From NCBI GenBank assembly GCA_017555465.1, contig JAFZGH010000057.1:1-14392 (forward strand): a stretch of DNA of 14,392 bases, read 5' to 3'. This document shows positions 1-6,341 of this stretch, in pieces. Under the pieces are notes generated by a model, which searched no databases, was not told the origin of the DNA, and saw only the letters and a program-made list of their open reading frames with translations. Source of the DNA: Akkermansia sp. (GTDB taxonomy: Bacteria > Verrucomicrobiota > Verrucomicrobiia > Verrucomicrobiales > Akkermansiaceae). Numbering within the stretch: position 1 is the first letter of the stretch; every line of letters begins with the position of its first letter. Both the position numbers and the translations under genes were made by a program.

Positions 1-608
1 AGCCGCGGGCTTTTCTGGATGCGCTGCGGGAGAATTGCCCCATGGCGGGTATTTCCGTGGGGCGCAACTGGCGTTTTGGCCGTGGTGGTGCCGGGGATGC
101 TGCTTTTGTGGAGGCGTATTGCGCGGAACACGGCTTGAATGCCTGTGTGCAGGATATGGCAGAGCTGGAGGGAGAGAATATTTGCTCCACCCGCATACGC
201 GAGTTGCTGCAGGCGGGGGATTTACCACGGGCGGAGGCGATGCTCGGGCATGCGTTCAGTGTGGCCGGAGTGGTGGAGCCGGGACAGCGGCTTGCCCGCC
301 AGCTGGGATTTCCCACGGCGAATATCACGGTGCATCCGCAGGCGGTGCTGCCGCCCGCCGGGGTGTATGAGGTTTCGGTCTCTGTGGAGGGGACAACCTG
401 CCGCGGTATTGCGAATTTGGGGCTGCGCCCCACGATTGTGGAGGCGCAGAAGGTGGTGCGGCTGGAGACTCACCTGCTCGACTGGCAAGGGGATTTGTAT
501 GGCCGCTGCCTGCAGGTGGAACTGCGGCGCTTCCTGCGCCCGGAGCGCCGGTTCGCTTCGGTGGAGGAGCTGCGCGCGCAGATTGCGGCAGATGTTCAGA
601 TGCTGTGA
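1..608 (+). CDS. ribF: Bifunctional riboflavin kinase / FAD synthetase, 3' part
   Basis: RibF phosphorylates riboflavin to FMN and then adenylylates FMN to FAD in the cytoplasm. The reading frame is open from the window edge (codons from base 3), so the N-terminal part with the first nucleotide-binding motif is missing. The end of the FAD synthetase domain is visible: GRNWRFGR at 60-83 and the family STRIR motif at 186-200. The flavokinase domain follows, with the PTAN ATP/Mg motif at 312-323, the NLGLRPT segment, and the RLETHLLD stretch whose Glu (465-467) matches the family's catalytic base. The domain order and the C-terminal RFASVEELRAQI segment are typical of the family. The stop at 606-608 lies inside the convergent thiD gene, giving a 13-bp tail-to-tail overlap. 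No terminator is seen between the two genes. The identification is firm. Confidence 0.95.
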   Translation, partial: PRAFLDALRENCPMAGISVGRNWRFGRGGAGDAAFVEAYCAEHGLNACVQDMAELEGENICSTRIRELLQAGDLPRAEAMLGHAFSVAGVVEPGQRLARQLGFPTANITVHPQAVLPPAGVYEVSVSVEGTTCRGIANLGLRPTIVEAQKVVRLETHLLDWQGDLYGRCLQVELRRFLRPERRFASVEELRAQIAADVQML

Positions 609-1378
609 TTCACGGCGTATTGCTGCCCCAGTTTGTGGGAGGTGGCAATGGCGTTGGCAATGTAGCTGAGCCCGTTTTCCACGGCCTGCTCCAGCGGCTG
701 GCCTTTGGCCATGAATGCGGTGATGGCGCTGGAAAGGGTGCAGCCGGTACCGTGGGTGGAGATGCCTTCGGTGCGCGGGTGACTCCAGCGCAGGGTGGGC
801 TTACCGGGCTGCACGAGGATATCGGTGCAGGTGCTGCCGCCCACATGCCCGCCCTTGGCCAGGATGGCGCAGTTGTAGCGGGTGCAGAGGGTGTTGGCCG
901 CAGCTTCCAGTTCTTCCACAGTGGTGATGGGGGCGGTGCCGGCCAGCTTGGCCAGCTCGTCGCCGTTGGGGGTGAGCAGTGTGGTGCGGGGAATGAGCTC
1001 GCTCTCATACACCGCAATGGCTTCCTGCAGGATGAGGGCTTCACCAGCGGTGGCTATCATGACCGGGTCGACGACGATGGGTCCGTCGAAATCCTGGAGC
1101 GCTGCCACGGTGGCGCGCACGATGTCCGGGGAATACAGCATGCCGGTCTTGATGGCGCGCACCGGGAAGCTGCGCAGGCAGATATCGACCTGAGAAGCCA
1201 CAAATTCAGGCTCCATGGCGACGATGCCTTCCACCAGTCCGGGGACTTCGCTTACCACGCAGGTGACGGCGGTGAGAGGATAACACCCGAGGGCAAAGCC
1301 GGTTTTCAAATCGGCCTGTAATCCGGCGCCTGCAGAGCAGTCTGACCCGGCGATGCTGAGGTAAACAGGTGTCTCCAT
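596..1378 (-). CDS. thiD: Hydroxymethylpyrimidine / phosphomethylpyrimidine kinase
   Basis: ThiD phosphorylates 4-amino-5-hydroxymethyl-2-methylpyrimidine twice for thiamine synthesis. The product has 260 residues, usual for the family. Visible motifs are SIAGSDCSAGAGLQADLK at residues 8-25 (substrate pocket), KTGML at 77-81, VVDPVMIATAG at 102-112, LLTPNGDEL at 134-142, AKGGH at 174-178 and HGTGCT at 209-214. Cys213 sits in the anion hole of this ribokinase-like fold. The start at 1378 gives METPVYLSIAGSD and lies one base past the gatA stop (TGATATG), so it is probably translated by coupling to gatA. A farther ATG at 1447 would lie inside gatA and adds residues foreign to the family. It is the last gene of the leftward operon. 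No TPP riboswitch is expected or seen immediately upstream, because the gene is internal to the operon. Confidence 0.95.
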   Translation of the reverse strand: METPVYLSIAGSDCSAGAGLQADLKTGFALGCYPLTAVTCVVSEVPGLVEGIVAMEPEFVASQVDICLRSFPVRAIKTGMLYSPDIVRATVAALQDFDGPIVVDPVMIATAGEALILQEAIAVYESELIPRTTLLTPNGDELAKLAGTAPITTVEELEAAANTLCTRYNCAILAKGGHVGGSTCTDILVQPGKPTLRWSHPRTEGISTHGTGCTLSSAITAFMAKGQPLEQAVENGLSYIANAIATSHKLGQQYAVNHSI

Positions 1379-1379
1379 A

Positions 1380-2789
1380 TCAGACGAAGGCTTTTTCCAG
1401 CGCGGCGGCGGCTTGCAGCAGGCGGGTTTCGGCAAAGTGAGGGGCAAGCAGCTGGATGCCGACCGGATGCTGTCCCTCTGCTACGGGGCAGGGGATGGAG
1501 ATTCCGGGCAGGCCTGCCAGGTTGGCCGGAATGGTGTAGATGTCTGCCAGGTAGGTCTGCAGCGGGGTCATGCTGTCATCGTGCAGGCGCGGGGCGCTGG
1601 TGGGTGCCACCGGGCCGAGGATGAGGTCGACCTTTTCGAAGGCTGCGGCAAAATCGCCCGCCACGAGGGAACGCACCTTCTGCGCCTTGGCGTAGTAGGC
1701 GTCGTAGAAGCCGCTGGAGAGCACATAGGTACCCAGGATGATGCGGCGCTTCACTTCCGGGCCGAACCCGGTTTCGCGGGTCTTGCTGTAGAGGTCATCC
1801 AGCCCGTTGGTGCCGGCAGCGCGGTAGCCATAGCGGATGCCGTCGAAGCGGGAGAGGTTGGAGGAGGCTTCTGCGCAGGCGATGATGTAGTAGGCTGCTA
1901 CCACGGCTTCGGCATGCGGCAGGGAGATTTCAACGATTTCGGCGCCCAGGTCGGTGAGTTTCTGCACGCTCTGCTGCAGGGCGGCGGAGACTTCCGGGCT
2001 GTTGCCGCTGGAGAGGTATTCCTTGGGCAGGCCGATGCGGAGGCCCTTGATGTCCTTGCCAAGTCCGGCGGTGAAGTCTTCCACCGGCTGGGTGGAGGAG
2101 GTGGAGTCTTTGGCATCGTGTCCGCAGATGGCGTTGAGGATGGTGGCAGCGTCTTCCACGTTCTGGGTGATGGGGCCAATCTGATCCAGCGAGGAGGCGA
2201 AGGCTACCAGACCATAGCGCGAGACGCGCCCGTAGGTGGGTTTGATGCCGACCACGCCGCAGTGTGAGGCAGGCTGGCGAATGGAACCGCCGGTATCGGA
2301 ACCCAGAGCGGCAATAGCCATGCCGCCTGCAACGGCGGCGGCAGAACCGCTGGAGGAGCCGCCCGGCACATGCCCGGGGGCGGAGGGGTTCTGGGTTTCG
2401 CCGAAGGCGGAATTCTGACCATAGGAGCCCATGGCGAATTCGTCCATGTTGGTACGGCCGAAGGGAATGGCGCCGGCGGCGGTCAGATTGACCACAGCGG
2501 TGGCATCATACGGCGAGACAAAGTTTTCCAGCATGCGGGAGGCGCAGCGGGTGGGCTGCCCCAGCATGGCGATGTTATCCTTGACGGCGATGGGGATGCC
2601 GCCCAGCGGTTTGCTGAGGTCTGCCTTGGCAGCGGCGGCCAGGGCGGCTTCAGTATCCCAGGAGAGGTAGGCATTGATGCCCGGGTTGCGCTCTTCCATG
2701 GAGCGGGCGATTTCCTGCACCAGTTCGGTGGGGGCGATGGCGCCGCTGGTGAGTTGCTTGCGCCAGTGTGAAATGGTTCCGTTGAGCAT
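1380..2789 (-). CDS. gatA: Asp-tRNA(Asn)/Glu-tRNA(Gln) amidotransferase subunit A
   Basis: GatA is the glutaminase of the GatCAB complex. It releases ammonia that GatB uses to convert Glu-tRNA(Gln) or Asp-tRNA(Asn) to the amidated form. The product has 469 residues, slightly short but normal. The amidase-signature catalytic triad is complete: Lys70 in IAVKDN, Ser145 in the GGSSSGSAAA stretch (residues 143-151) and Ser169 in DTGGSIRQPA. The spacings K-S 75 and S-S 24 match known GatA proteins. The DGIRYG and PVGIQLLAP motifs follow further on. The start MLNGTISHWRK lies 18 nt after the gatC stop, as expected for gatC-gatA. The stop is one base from the thiD ATG. gatB is not in the window and must be elsewhere if the complex is functional. 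The presence of GatCA implies indirect charging of at least one amide tRNA. Confidence 0.97.
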   Translation of the reverse strand: MLNGTISHWRKQLTSGAIAPTELVQEIARSMEERNPGINAYLSWDTEAALAAAAKADLSKPLGGIPIAVKDNIAMLGQPTRCASRMLENFVSPYDATAVVNLTAAGAIPFGRTNMDEFAMGSYGQNSAFGETQNPSAPGHVPGGSSSGSAAAVAGGMAIAALGSDTGGSIRQPASHCGVVGIKPTYGRVSRYGLVAFASSLDQIGPITQNVEDAATILNAICGHDAKDSTSSTQPVEDFTAGLGKDIKGLRIGLPKEYLSSGNSPEVSAALQQSVQKLTDLGAEIVEISLPHAEAVVAAYYIIACAEASSNLSRFDGIRYGYRAAGTNGLDDLYSKTRETGFGPEVKRRIILGTYVLSSGFYDAYYAKAQKVRSLVAGDFAAAFEKVDLILGPVAPTSAPRLHDDSMTPLQTYLADIYTIPANLAGLPGISIPCPVAEGQHPVGIQLLAPHFAETRLLQAAAALEKAFV

Positions 2790-2807
2790 GGCGATGGTGA
2801 AATGGGT

Positions 2808-3107
2808 TTAGTGGGCGGATTCGACGACCTTCGGGACACGGAACTGGCCGTCTTCCTGCGCCGGAGCGTTGGAAAGGGCGGCTTCGTTGCTGAGGCTGGC
2901 GCCGGGAATGTCCTCGCGCAGGGCATCGAACACGGGCAGGGGGTGGTACATGGGCTCGACGCCTGCGGTGTCCCACTGGTCGAGCTGGGCAACGTAGGCG
3001 AGTACCTGGTTCAGGTCTTCGGAGAATCGGGCTGTTTCTTCAGCCGTGAGTTCGAGTTTGGCCAGACGGGCGATATACGCCACATCGATGAGATTGGTCT
3101 GTTCCAT
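2808..3107 (-). CDS. gatC: Asp-tRNA(Asn)/Glu-tRNA(Gln) amidotransferase subunit C
   Basis: GatC is the small, non-catalytic subunit that wraps around GatA and steadies the GatA-GatB contact. The 99-residue product has the usual layout: an N-terminal helical part with IARLAKLELTAEE (residues 12-24) and FSEDLNQVLAYVAQLD (28-43), a linker with GVEPMYHPLP (49-58), and a C-terminal tail with LREDIPG (63-69) and the FRVPKVVE segment. Size, motif order and position directly upstream of gatA all agree. No Shine-Dalgarno sequence is visible before the ATG. The preceding unnamed gene ends only 15 nt upstream, so gatC is probably co-transcribed with it rather than leading its own operon. Confidence 0.95.
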   Translation of the reverse strand: MEQTNLIDVAYIARLAKLELTAEETARFSEDLNQVLAYVAQLDQWDTAGVEPMYHPLPVFDALREDIPGASLSNEAALSNAPAQEDGQFRVPKVVESAH

Positions 3108-3122
3108 GGCGGAGAAGAAAAA

Positions 3123-3431
3123 TCAGGAGTGAATGAGAAGATAGATGGTGAGCGAGTATAAGCCCCAGATGGAGCCGGCCAGTACGGCTAAGAGTAATAA
3201 ATTCTGCAACAGGATGTTGTTCTGTTGCTGGGGACCGCTGGTAATGGTGGTGACGTATTTGCGATTACGCCCGCGGCGCTGTTCAAGTACATCTTCCTGC
3301 GGCCCCAGGGTGTTGGCCGGGTAGCGGCGCTGCTGGTAGGCCCGCGCGGGTTGGGTTATGTTGCCCTGGCGCATGTTGCGGCGAAGTTCCAGTTCACGGA
3401 GCTTGTCGAAAGATGAATTGTAGTCGGGCAT
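3123..3431 (-). CDS. Unnamed small protein with C-terminal membrane anchor (102 aa)
   Basis: The family is not recognised. The product has 102 residues. Residues 1-70 are polar and basic with several Arg/Gln-rich patches (for example RRGRNRKY at 52-59) and no signal peptide. Residues 73-100 form one strongly hydrophobic segment that ends two residues before the stop, so a tail-anchored inner-membrane protein with its N-terminus in the cytoplasm is the simplest model (inference). The anchor contains W89-G90-L91-Y92-S93-L94, and the neighbouring 199-residue protein has the related W-G-V-Y-Q-L in its own anchor. The gene sits 15 nt upstream of gatC and 19 nt downstream of the 199-residue gene, all leftward, which supports a real gene in an operon. 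No Shine-Dalgarno sequence is visible. Confidence 0.75.
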   Translation of the reverse strand: MPDYNSSFDKLRELELRRNMRQGNITQPARAYQQRRYPANTLGPQEDVLEQRRGRNRKYVTTITSGPQQQNNILLQNLLLLAVLAGSIWGLYSLTIYLLIHS

Positions 3432-3450
3432 GGTGGTGGTTCAGTGTATT

Positions 3451-4050
3451 TCAGAGATGCGAGATGAGTTGATAAACTCCCCAGCTGACGATGATGAGAA
3501 GAAAGAGAGGAAGATGGAAGAAAAAGCCGTGTGCCAGTTGTGTGCGTATGCTGCCCCAATCGATTCCCTGGCGCTCTTCTACGCCGGGTTTGTAGCGGAA
3601 TATATCGGTGTGCCGATAACGCGGCGCGCCTGTGTAGGCTTCTTCAAAGTCATTTGCTGCGCGTTCCAGCTTGGGCATGGCTTCGCGCAGACGCTCATGG
3701 AACCCCTCTGTGCTCCATTGCTGCGGCTGCAGGGATGAGAGTATCTGCAGGTGGCGTTTCAGGCATTCGTTGACCTGGGCTACGTCGTTGGTTTCCCTTT
3801 CCATGGATTCCAGTTCCCGCTCCAGACGCCGCACGGCATTGTGCAGCTTCATGCCGATTTCATTCAGACTTTCGTTGAAGAGAACTTTCTTTTCGTTGCT
3901 TTCCTCAAGCTCACGACGCTGCGCTTCATAGTATTCCGCCTGTTGACGCGCTTGCTCTACCTGCTGTCGTACGTTCTCCGGTGAGTGCATGTCCCCATCT
4001 GCAATGCGGGGATTCAGCTCCATCTGGCGGTATGGGGTGGGCTGTTTCAT
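3451..4050 (-). CDS. Unnamed coiled-coil protein with C-terminal membrane anchor (199 aa)
   Basis: The family is not recognised. Residues about 25-105 are rich in Glu, Gln, Arg and Leu with few Pro or Gly (QQVEQARQQAEYYEAQRREL, then LHNAVRRLERELESMERE), which reads as a long coiled coil. A more mixed region follows (106-170). A single hydrophobic segment, about 176-198, ends at the stop: FFFHLPLFLLIIVSWGVYQL. There is no N-terminal signal peptide, so a tail-anchored cytoplasmic coiled-coil protein is inferred. It is the first gene of the leftward operon; a promoter lies 25-55 bases before its ATG. MKQPTPYRQM was taken as the start; Met10 and Met21 are alternatives, and no ribosome binding site decides between them. 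The function is unknown. Its position next to gatCA does not by itself imply a role in tRNA amidation. Confidence 0.75.
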   Translation of the reverse strand: MKQPTPYRQMELNPRIADGDMHSPENVRQQVEQARQQAEYYEAQRRELEESNEKKVLFNESLNEIGMKLHNAVRRLERELESMERETNDVAQVNECLKRHLQILSSLQPQQWSTEGFHERLREAMPKLERAANDFEEAYTGAPRYRHTDIFRYKPGVEERQGIDWGSIRTQLAHGFFFHLPLFLLIIVSWGVYQLISHL

Positions 4051-4075
4051 GTCACTTTGGAAAAATGTTTCGGAA

Positions 4076-4104
4076 AAGTTAACTTTTTAAGGCGCAGATG
4101 TCAA
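4076..4104 (-). promoter_or_regulatory. Sigma70-type promoter of the leftward operon
   Basis: On the minus strand a perfect -35 box TTGACA (4099-4104) is separated by 17 bases from TAACTT (4076-4081), a 3/6 match to the -10 consensus. The predicted start of transcription near 4069 leaves a leader of about 19 bases before the ATG at 4050. The site lies just beyond the terminator of the upstream tRNA gene, so the operon can be transcribed independently of the tRNA. Confidence 0.65.
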
Positions 4105-4127
4105 GCCTATTGTTCTGGGTTGATACC

Positions 4128-4162
4128 AAAAACGGCAGAGGCGACTGGCGTCTCTGCCGTTT
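4128..4162 (-). terminator. Intrinsic terminator of tRNA-Gly(CCC)
   Basis: Bases 4130-4143 and 4149-4162 form a 14-bp stem with one G-U pair and a five-base loop (ACTGG). Read on the minus strand, the stem ends in CCGTTT and runs into a tract of five T (A run at 4128-4132). It begins 9 bases after the 3' end of the leftward tRNA and separates that gene from the operon promoter. Confidence 0.85.
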
Positions 4163-4170
4163 GGGTGATA

Positions 4171-4241
4171 TACGGGCGACGGGAATCGAACCCGTGTCTC
4201 ATGCTTGGGAAGCACGCGTCCTACCATTGAACGACGCCCGC
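4171..4241 (-). tRNA. tRNA-Gly, anticodon CCC
   Basis: This 71-nt gene folds as a full cloverleaf. The acceptor stem is GCGGGCG/CGCCCGT, the D stem GTTC/GGAC, the anticodon stem CGTGC/GCATG with loop TTCCCAA (anticodon CCC, complement of 4207-4209), and the T arm ACGGG-TTCGATT-CCCGT. CCA is not encoded and must be added. Two points are odd: the terminal acceptor pair is G1-U72 rather than G-C, and the discriminator base reads A73. In bacterial tRNA-Gly recognised by the usual enzyme, G1-C72 and U73 are expected, and the neighbouring tRNA-Gly(TCC) has both. The gene has its own promoter and terminator, so it looks like an active gene rather than a relic. Confidence 0.93.
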
Positions 4242-4257
4242 AAATAGGAGCGCGAGG

Positions 4258-4286
4258 ATTCTATCGTGGAGTCGGATGTGAGTCAA
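4258..4286 (-). promoter_or_regulatory. Promoter of tRNA-Gly(CCC)
   Basis: On the minus strand TTGACT (4281-4286, 5/6 match) and TAGAAT (4258-4263, 5/6 match) are separated by 17 bases. The predicted start is near 4251, about 10 bases before the mature tRNA end at 4241. This arrangement is typical of a strong stable-RNA promoter. Confidence 0.8.
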
Positions 4287-4292
4287 GATTTA

Positions 4293-4304
4293 AAATTTAA
4301 ATTT
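4293..4304. repeat. AT-only palindrome between divergent tRNA promoters
   Basis: AAATTTAAATTT is a perfect 12-bp palindrome. It lies between the -35 boxes of the two divergent tRNA-Gly promoters, 6 bases upstream of the leftward -35 box and 21 upstream of the rightward one. AT-rich tracts here could act as an UP element for either promoter. This is inference from position and composition only; the rest of the 4242-4366 gap holds only the two promoters. Confidence 0.4.
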
Positions 4305-4325
4305 GCTAAAAATGTCAAATATGGC

Positions 4326-4354
4326 TTGTCAGGGTGGGATGTATGTGTTAGTAT
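4326..4354 (+). promoter_or_regulatory. Promoter of tRNA-Gly(TCC) and probably the export operon
   Basis: TTGTCA (4326-4331, 5/6 match) and TAGTAT (4349-4354, 4/6 match) are spaced by 17 bases. The predicted start is near 4361, six bases before the tRNA. No second promoter could be placed between the tRNA and the protein gene at 4461, so this promoter may also serve the downstream polysaccharide-export genes. Confidence 0.7.
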
Positions 4355-4366
4355 ACGCGTGATTAC

Positions 4367-4437
4367 GCGGGTATAGCTTAATGGTAAAGCTCCAGCCTTC
4401 CAAGCTGATCATGCGGGTTCGATTCCCGCTACCCGCT
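4367..4437 (+). tRNA. tRNA-Gly, anticodon TCC
   Basis: This 71-nt cloverleaf has acceptor stem GCGGGTA/TACCCGC, D stem GCTT/AAGC, anticodon stem CCAGC/GCTGA with loop CTTCCAA (anticodon TCC at 4399-4401), T arm GCGGG-TTCGATT-CCCGC and discriminator T73. The outermost anticodon-stem pair is a C-A mismatch (4392 with 4408); the other four pair. CCA is not encoded. The gene lies 23 bases upstream of a protein-coding gene on the same strand, with no clear terminator between them. Confidence 0.95.
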
Positions 4438-4450
4438 TACTTTAAAGTAA
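4437..4450 (+). repeat. 14-bp perfect palindrome abutting the tRNA 3' end
   Basis: TTACTTTAAAGTAA is its own reverse complement and starts at the discriminator base of tRNA-Gly(TCC). It is followed by AAAATACGCG, so there is no T tract and it is not a standard terminator. As RNA it could form only a short AU-rich stem. It could be an RNase processing site, a protein-binding site, or chance. Confidence 0.45.
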
Positions 4451-4460
4451 AAATACGCGT

Positions 4461-5036
4461 ATGAAAAAGATTCTTGTGGCAATATTGCTCGCCGGTGTGC
4501 TTACCGGCAATACCTGCCTTGCAGCACCTGCGATGGAGCAGGTGGCAAAGATGGCGCAGAAGAATTCCGGCTCGTCGTTGGATGAACTTTGTCTGGCTGT
4601 GTACGAGATGGTTAAATCGTCTCCGGATAGCGCAGTGGATGTGTTTAAGTCTGTGATGATGCAGCGTGATTCCTGGACTGCTACGGAGGTGTACTCTGTG
4701 CTGCGTTCGGTGCTGCTTGCCGCTCCTTCACTTGAGGAGGGGTTTGTGGCTAACGCGCATGCCTACAATAATAATCCGGGCAGCTACGCGCCTCAGGCGG
4801 TAGAATCTGCTGGTTATCAGCTGCTGTCGACCCTTTACACGATGCCGCAGACGCTGCCGGTGGCTGGCACTGTGGCCCAGGGTGTGGCAGCTACCACGAT
4901 TACAGGAAGCACTACGGGTAATGGCGTATCCTCTGATTCTCTGGAGTCGTATGTTCCCAATGCTCCTGCTGTTACCCCGGAGCAGGAGGAATACCCTGTA
5001 TTGCCGACGCCTCCTCCATATTCTCCCAATAATTAA
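4461..5036 (+). CDS. Exported protein of unknown function, first gene of export module
   Basis: The family is not recognised. The 191-residue product starts with a clear type I signal peptide: KK at residues 2-3, a hydrophobic core ILVAILLAGVL and a probable cut after residue 21 or 22 (CLA-APA). The mature part is largely helical in appearance (MEQVAKMAQKN, LDELCLAVYEMVK, VYSVLRSVLLAAPSLEEGF). It is followed by a Thr/Gly/Ser-rich stretch (about 140-155) and a Pro-rich tail, YPVLPTPPPYSPNN. The mature protein keeps only Cys44 from the N-terminal region and has no lipobox. The ATG is 23 nt after the tRNA gene, and the stop is 20 nt before the beta-barrel gene. The placement suggests an accessory periplasmic factor of polysaccharide export, which is inference. 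No Shine-Dalgarno sequence is visible. Confidence 0.8.
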   Translation: MKKILVAILLAGVLTGNTCLAAPAMEQVAKMAQKNSGSSLDELCLAVYEMVKSSPDSAVDVFKSVMMQRDSWTATEVYSVLRSVLLAAPSLEEGFVANAHAYNNNPGSYAPQAVESAGYQLLSTLYTMPQTLPVAGTVAQGVAATTITGSTTGNGVSSDSLESYVPNAPAVTPEQEEYPVLPTPPPYSPNN

Positions 5037-5056
5037 TTTGCAGTTCGCAGAGTAAT

Positions 5057-6271
5057 ATGAAATCGCTATTTTACAAACAGATCCTGATTGCCTGTCTTAG
5101 TGCGGGCGCGGCCGGTGCTGTATCCCTGTACGATACTGCCCCTATGGTGGGGCTGCCGGAATCTCACGCCGCGTCGTACAATATGTACGCGAGAGTGGGG
5201 TATGATTCCAACATGAATACCTCTCACTCCGATGCGGAAGGTAGCGCTTTTGTTTCTGCGGGTCTGGGTGCTTCATTTGCGGACTATGAGTCGGTTGATA
5301 AGATATCCTACAGATTTAATCTGGGGATGACCCGTTACTTTACATCGGAAAGTGGCGCTAATGGACACAATGGTCAGACCAGTTATGCTGATTGTGGCCT
5401 GACGGGCACTATTGTGCATACGTTCAATTCCCGTTGTTCGTATTCTGCTGCTTTGAATCTTTCGTACAGCCCGGAGCCGGATTATGCAAACGGTATTTCT
5501 GCGGCTCGCCGTCAGGGGGAATGCTTCAACTGGTCATTTAATAACTCGTACAACCAGTCCATTGATGCTCGTTGGAGCTGGAATGTGCGATTCGGGTACA
5601 GTGGCATTCTGTATAGCGAGACAGAGTATCAGACAGATGACCGCCAGTATATTACGGTGGGTGCAGGGCTGCGGTACCGTGCCTCTGAGCTGCTGAGTTA
5701 TAATGTGGATTTTTCATACAAGAATGACCAGCGTGATTACGGTTACAATTCCGATAACCTCACGTTGATGTTCGGCTTTGACCGCTCCATTGACCCTGTT
5801 TCAAGTTGCAGCGCCAGTGTCGGTATTCAGCAGAAGTTTGTGCACAACAAGGAGATTCTGAGCCCGAACCTGCGGATGGGCTACAATCGTAAGGTGACAG
5901 AAGGTCTCAGCGTCAACTCCTACTTTGTGCTTTCCAATGAGAATGTTGACACATACCGTGGCCTGAACGCCAATTACCTTTCTGATTTGGCCGTGCGTGT
6001 AGGTGTGAATACCGTATACACGCTTTCTCCCGATGTGTCGTTCACATTCGGTTTGGCCTACATCCGTACCAATTACACAGAGGGTACATATGGCATGCAT
6101 GATGAGACGAATGATTCCTGGGAACCCTCTGTGGGGATGAACTATAAGTTCTCAGAGGATTTGGTCGGTTCCATCAACTACAAGTATACCTTCTACAATG
6201 CCGACTCGAAGAGAAAGTATGGCGATTACAAGCGCCACGTTGTTACGGCCGGCTTGACATATAATTTCTAA
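5057..6271 (+). CDS. Outer-membrane beta-barrel protein, probable polysaccharide pore
   Basis: The 404-residue product has a signal peptide (KSLFYKQILIACLSAGAAGA, cut near residue 21-23). The remaining roughly 380 residues consist almost entirely of alternating polar/aromatic strands such as YRFNLGMTRYF, YNVDFSYKND and VGSINYKYTFYN, separated by Asn/Asp/Gly turns. It ends in GLTYNF; a C-terminal Phe is the usual beta-barrel assembly signal. The length would allow about 16-18 strands. It lies between a small exported protein and a Wzc-like/OPX pair, which is the setting of the barrel partners of short OPX proteins (the Wzp type in Myxococcus). The barrel assignment is strong; pore function for polysaccharide is inferred from context. 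A strong terminator follows the stop. No Shine-Dalgarno sequence is visible. Confidence 0.88.
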   Translation: MKSLFYKQILIACLSAGAAGAVSLYDTAPMVGLPESHAASYNMYARVGYDSNMNTSHSDAEGSAFVSAGLGASFADYESVDKISYRFNLGMTRYFTSESGANGHNGQTSYADCGLTGTIVHTFNSRCSYSAALNLSYSPEPDYANGISAARRQGECFNWSFNNSYNQSIDARWSWNVRFGYSGILYSETEYQTDDRQYITVGAGLRYRASELLSYNVDFSYKNDQRDYGYNSDNLTLMFGFDRSIDPVSSCSASVGIQQKFVHNKEILSPNLRMGYNRKVTEGLSVNSYFVLSNENVDTYRGLNANYLSDLAVRVGVNTVYTLSPDVSFTFGLAYIRTNYTEGTYGMHDETNDSWEPSVGMNYKFSEDLVGSINYKYTFYNADSKRKYGDYKRHVVTAGLTYNF

Positions 6272-6288
6272 TTAATGAAATATATATC

Positions 6289-6324
6289 CGGAGGGGAAGA
6301 TTGCTTTGCTTCCCCTCCGTTTTT
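6289..6324 (+). terminator. Intrinsic terminator inside the export module
   Basis: CGGAGGGGAAG (6289-6299) pairs perfectly with CTTCCCCTCCG (6309-6319) around a nine-base loop and is followed by five T (6320-6324). It is a strong rightward terminator between the barrel gene and the kinase gene, so the kinase and OPX genes need read-through or a separate promoter. A TATAAT box lies at 6334-6339, but only two bases before the ATG. Confidence 0.88.
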
Positions 6325-6341
6325 GACACTATATATAATCT

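Noticed and set aside
1379..1447. Upstream start for thiD at 1447
   Set aside because: It would extend into the 3' end of gatA and add a Lys/Pro-rich stretch absent from the family; 1378 gives the canonical N-terminus.
605..2267. Long plus-strand frames (605-1321, 1413-2267) over thiD and gatA
   Set aside because: They are Gly/Ala/Val-rich shadows of two firmly identified minus-strand genes and have no motifs of their own.
6323..6339. TTGACA (6323-6328) with TATAAT (6334-6339) as a promoter pair
   Set aside because: The two boxes are only five bases apart, far short of the required spacing of about 17. The TTGACA also begins in the terminator T tract.
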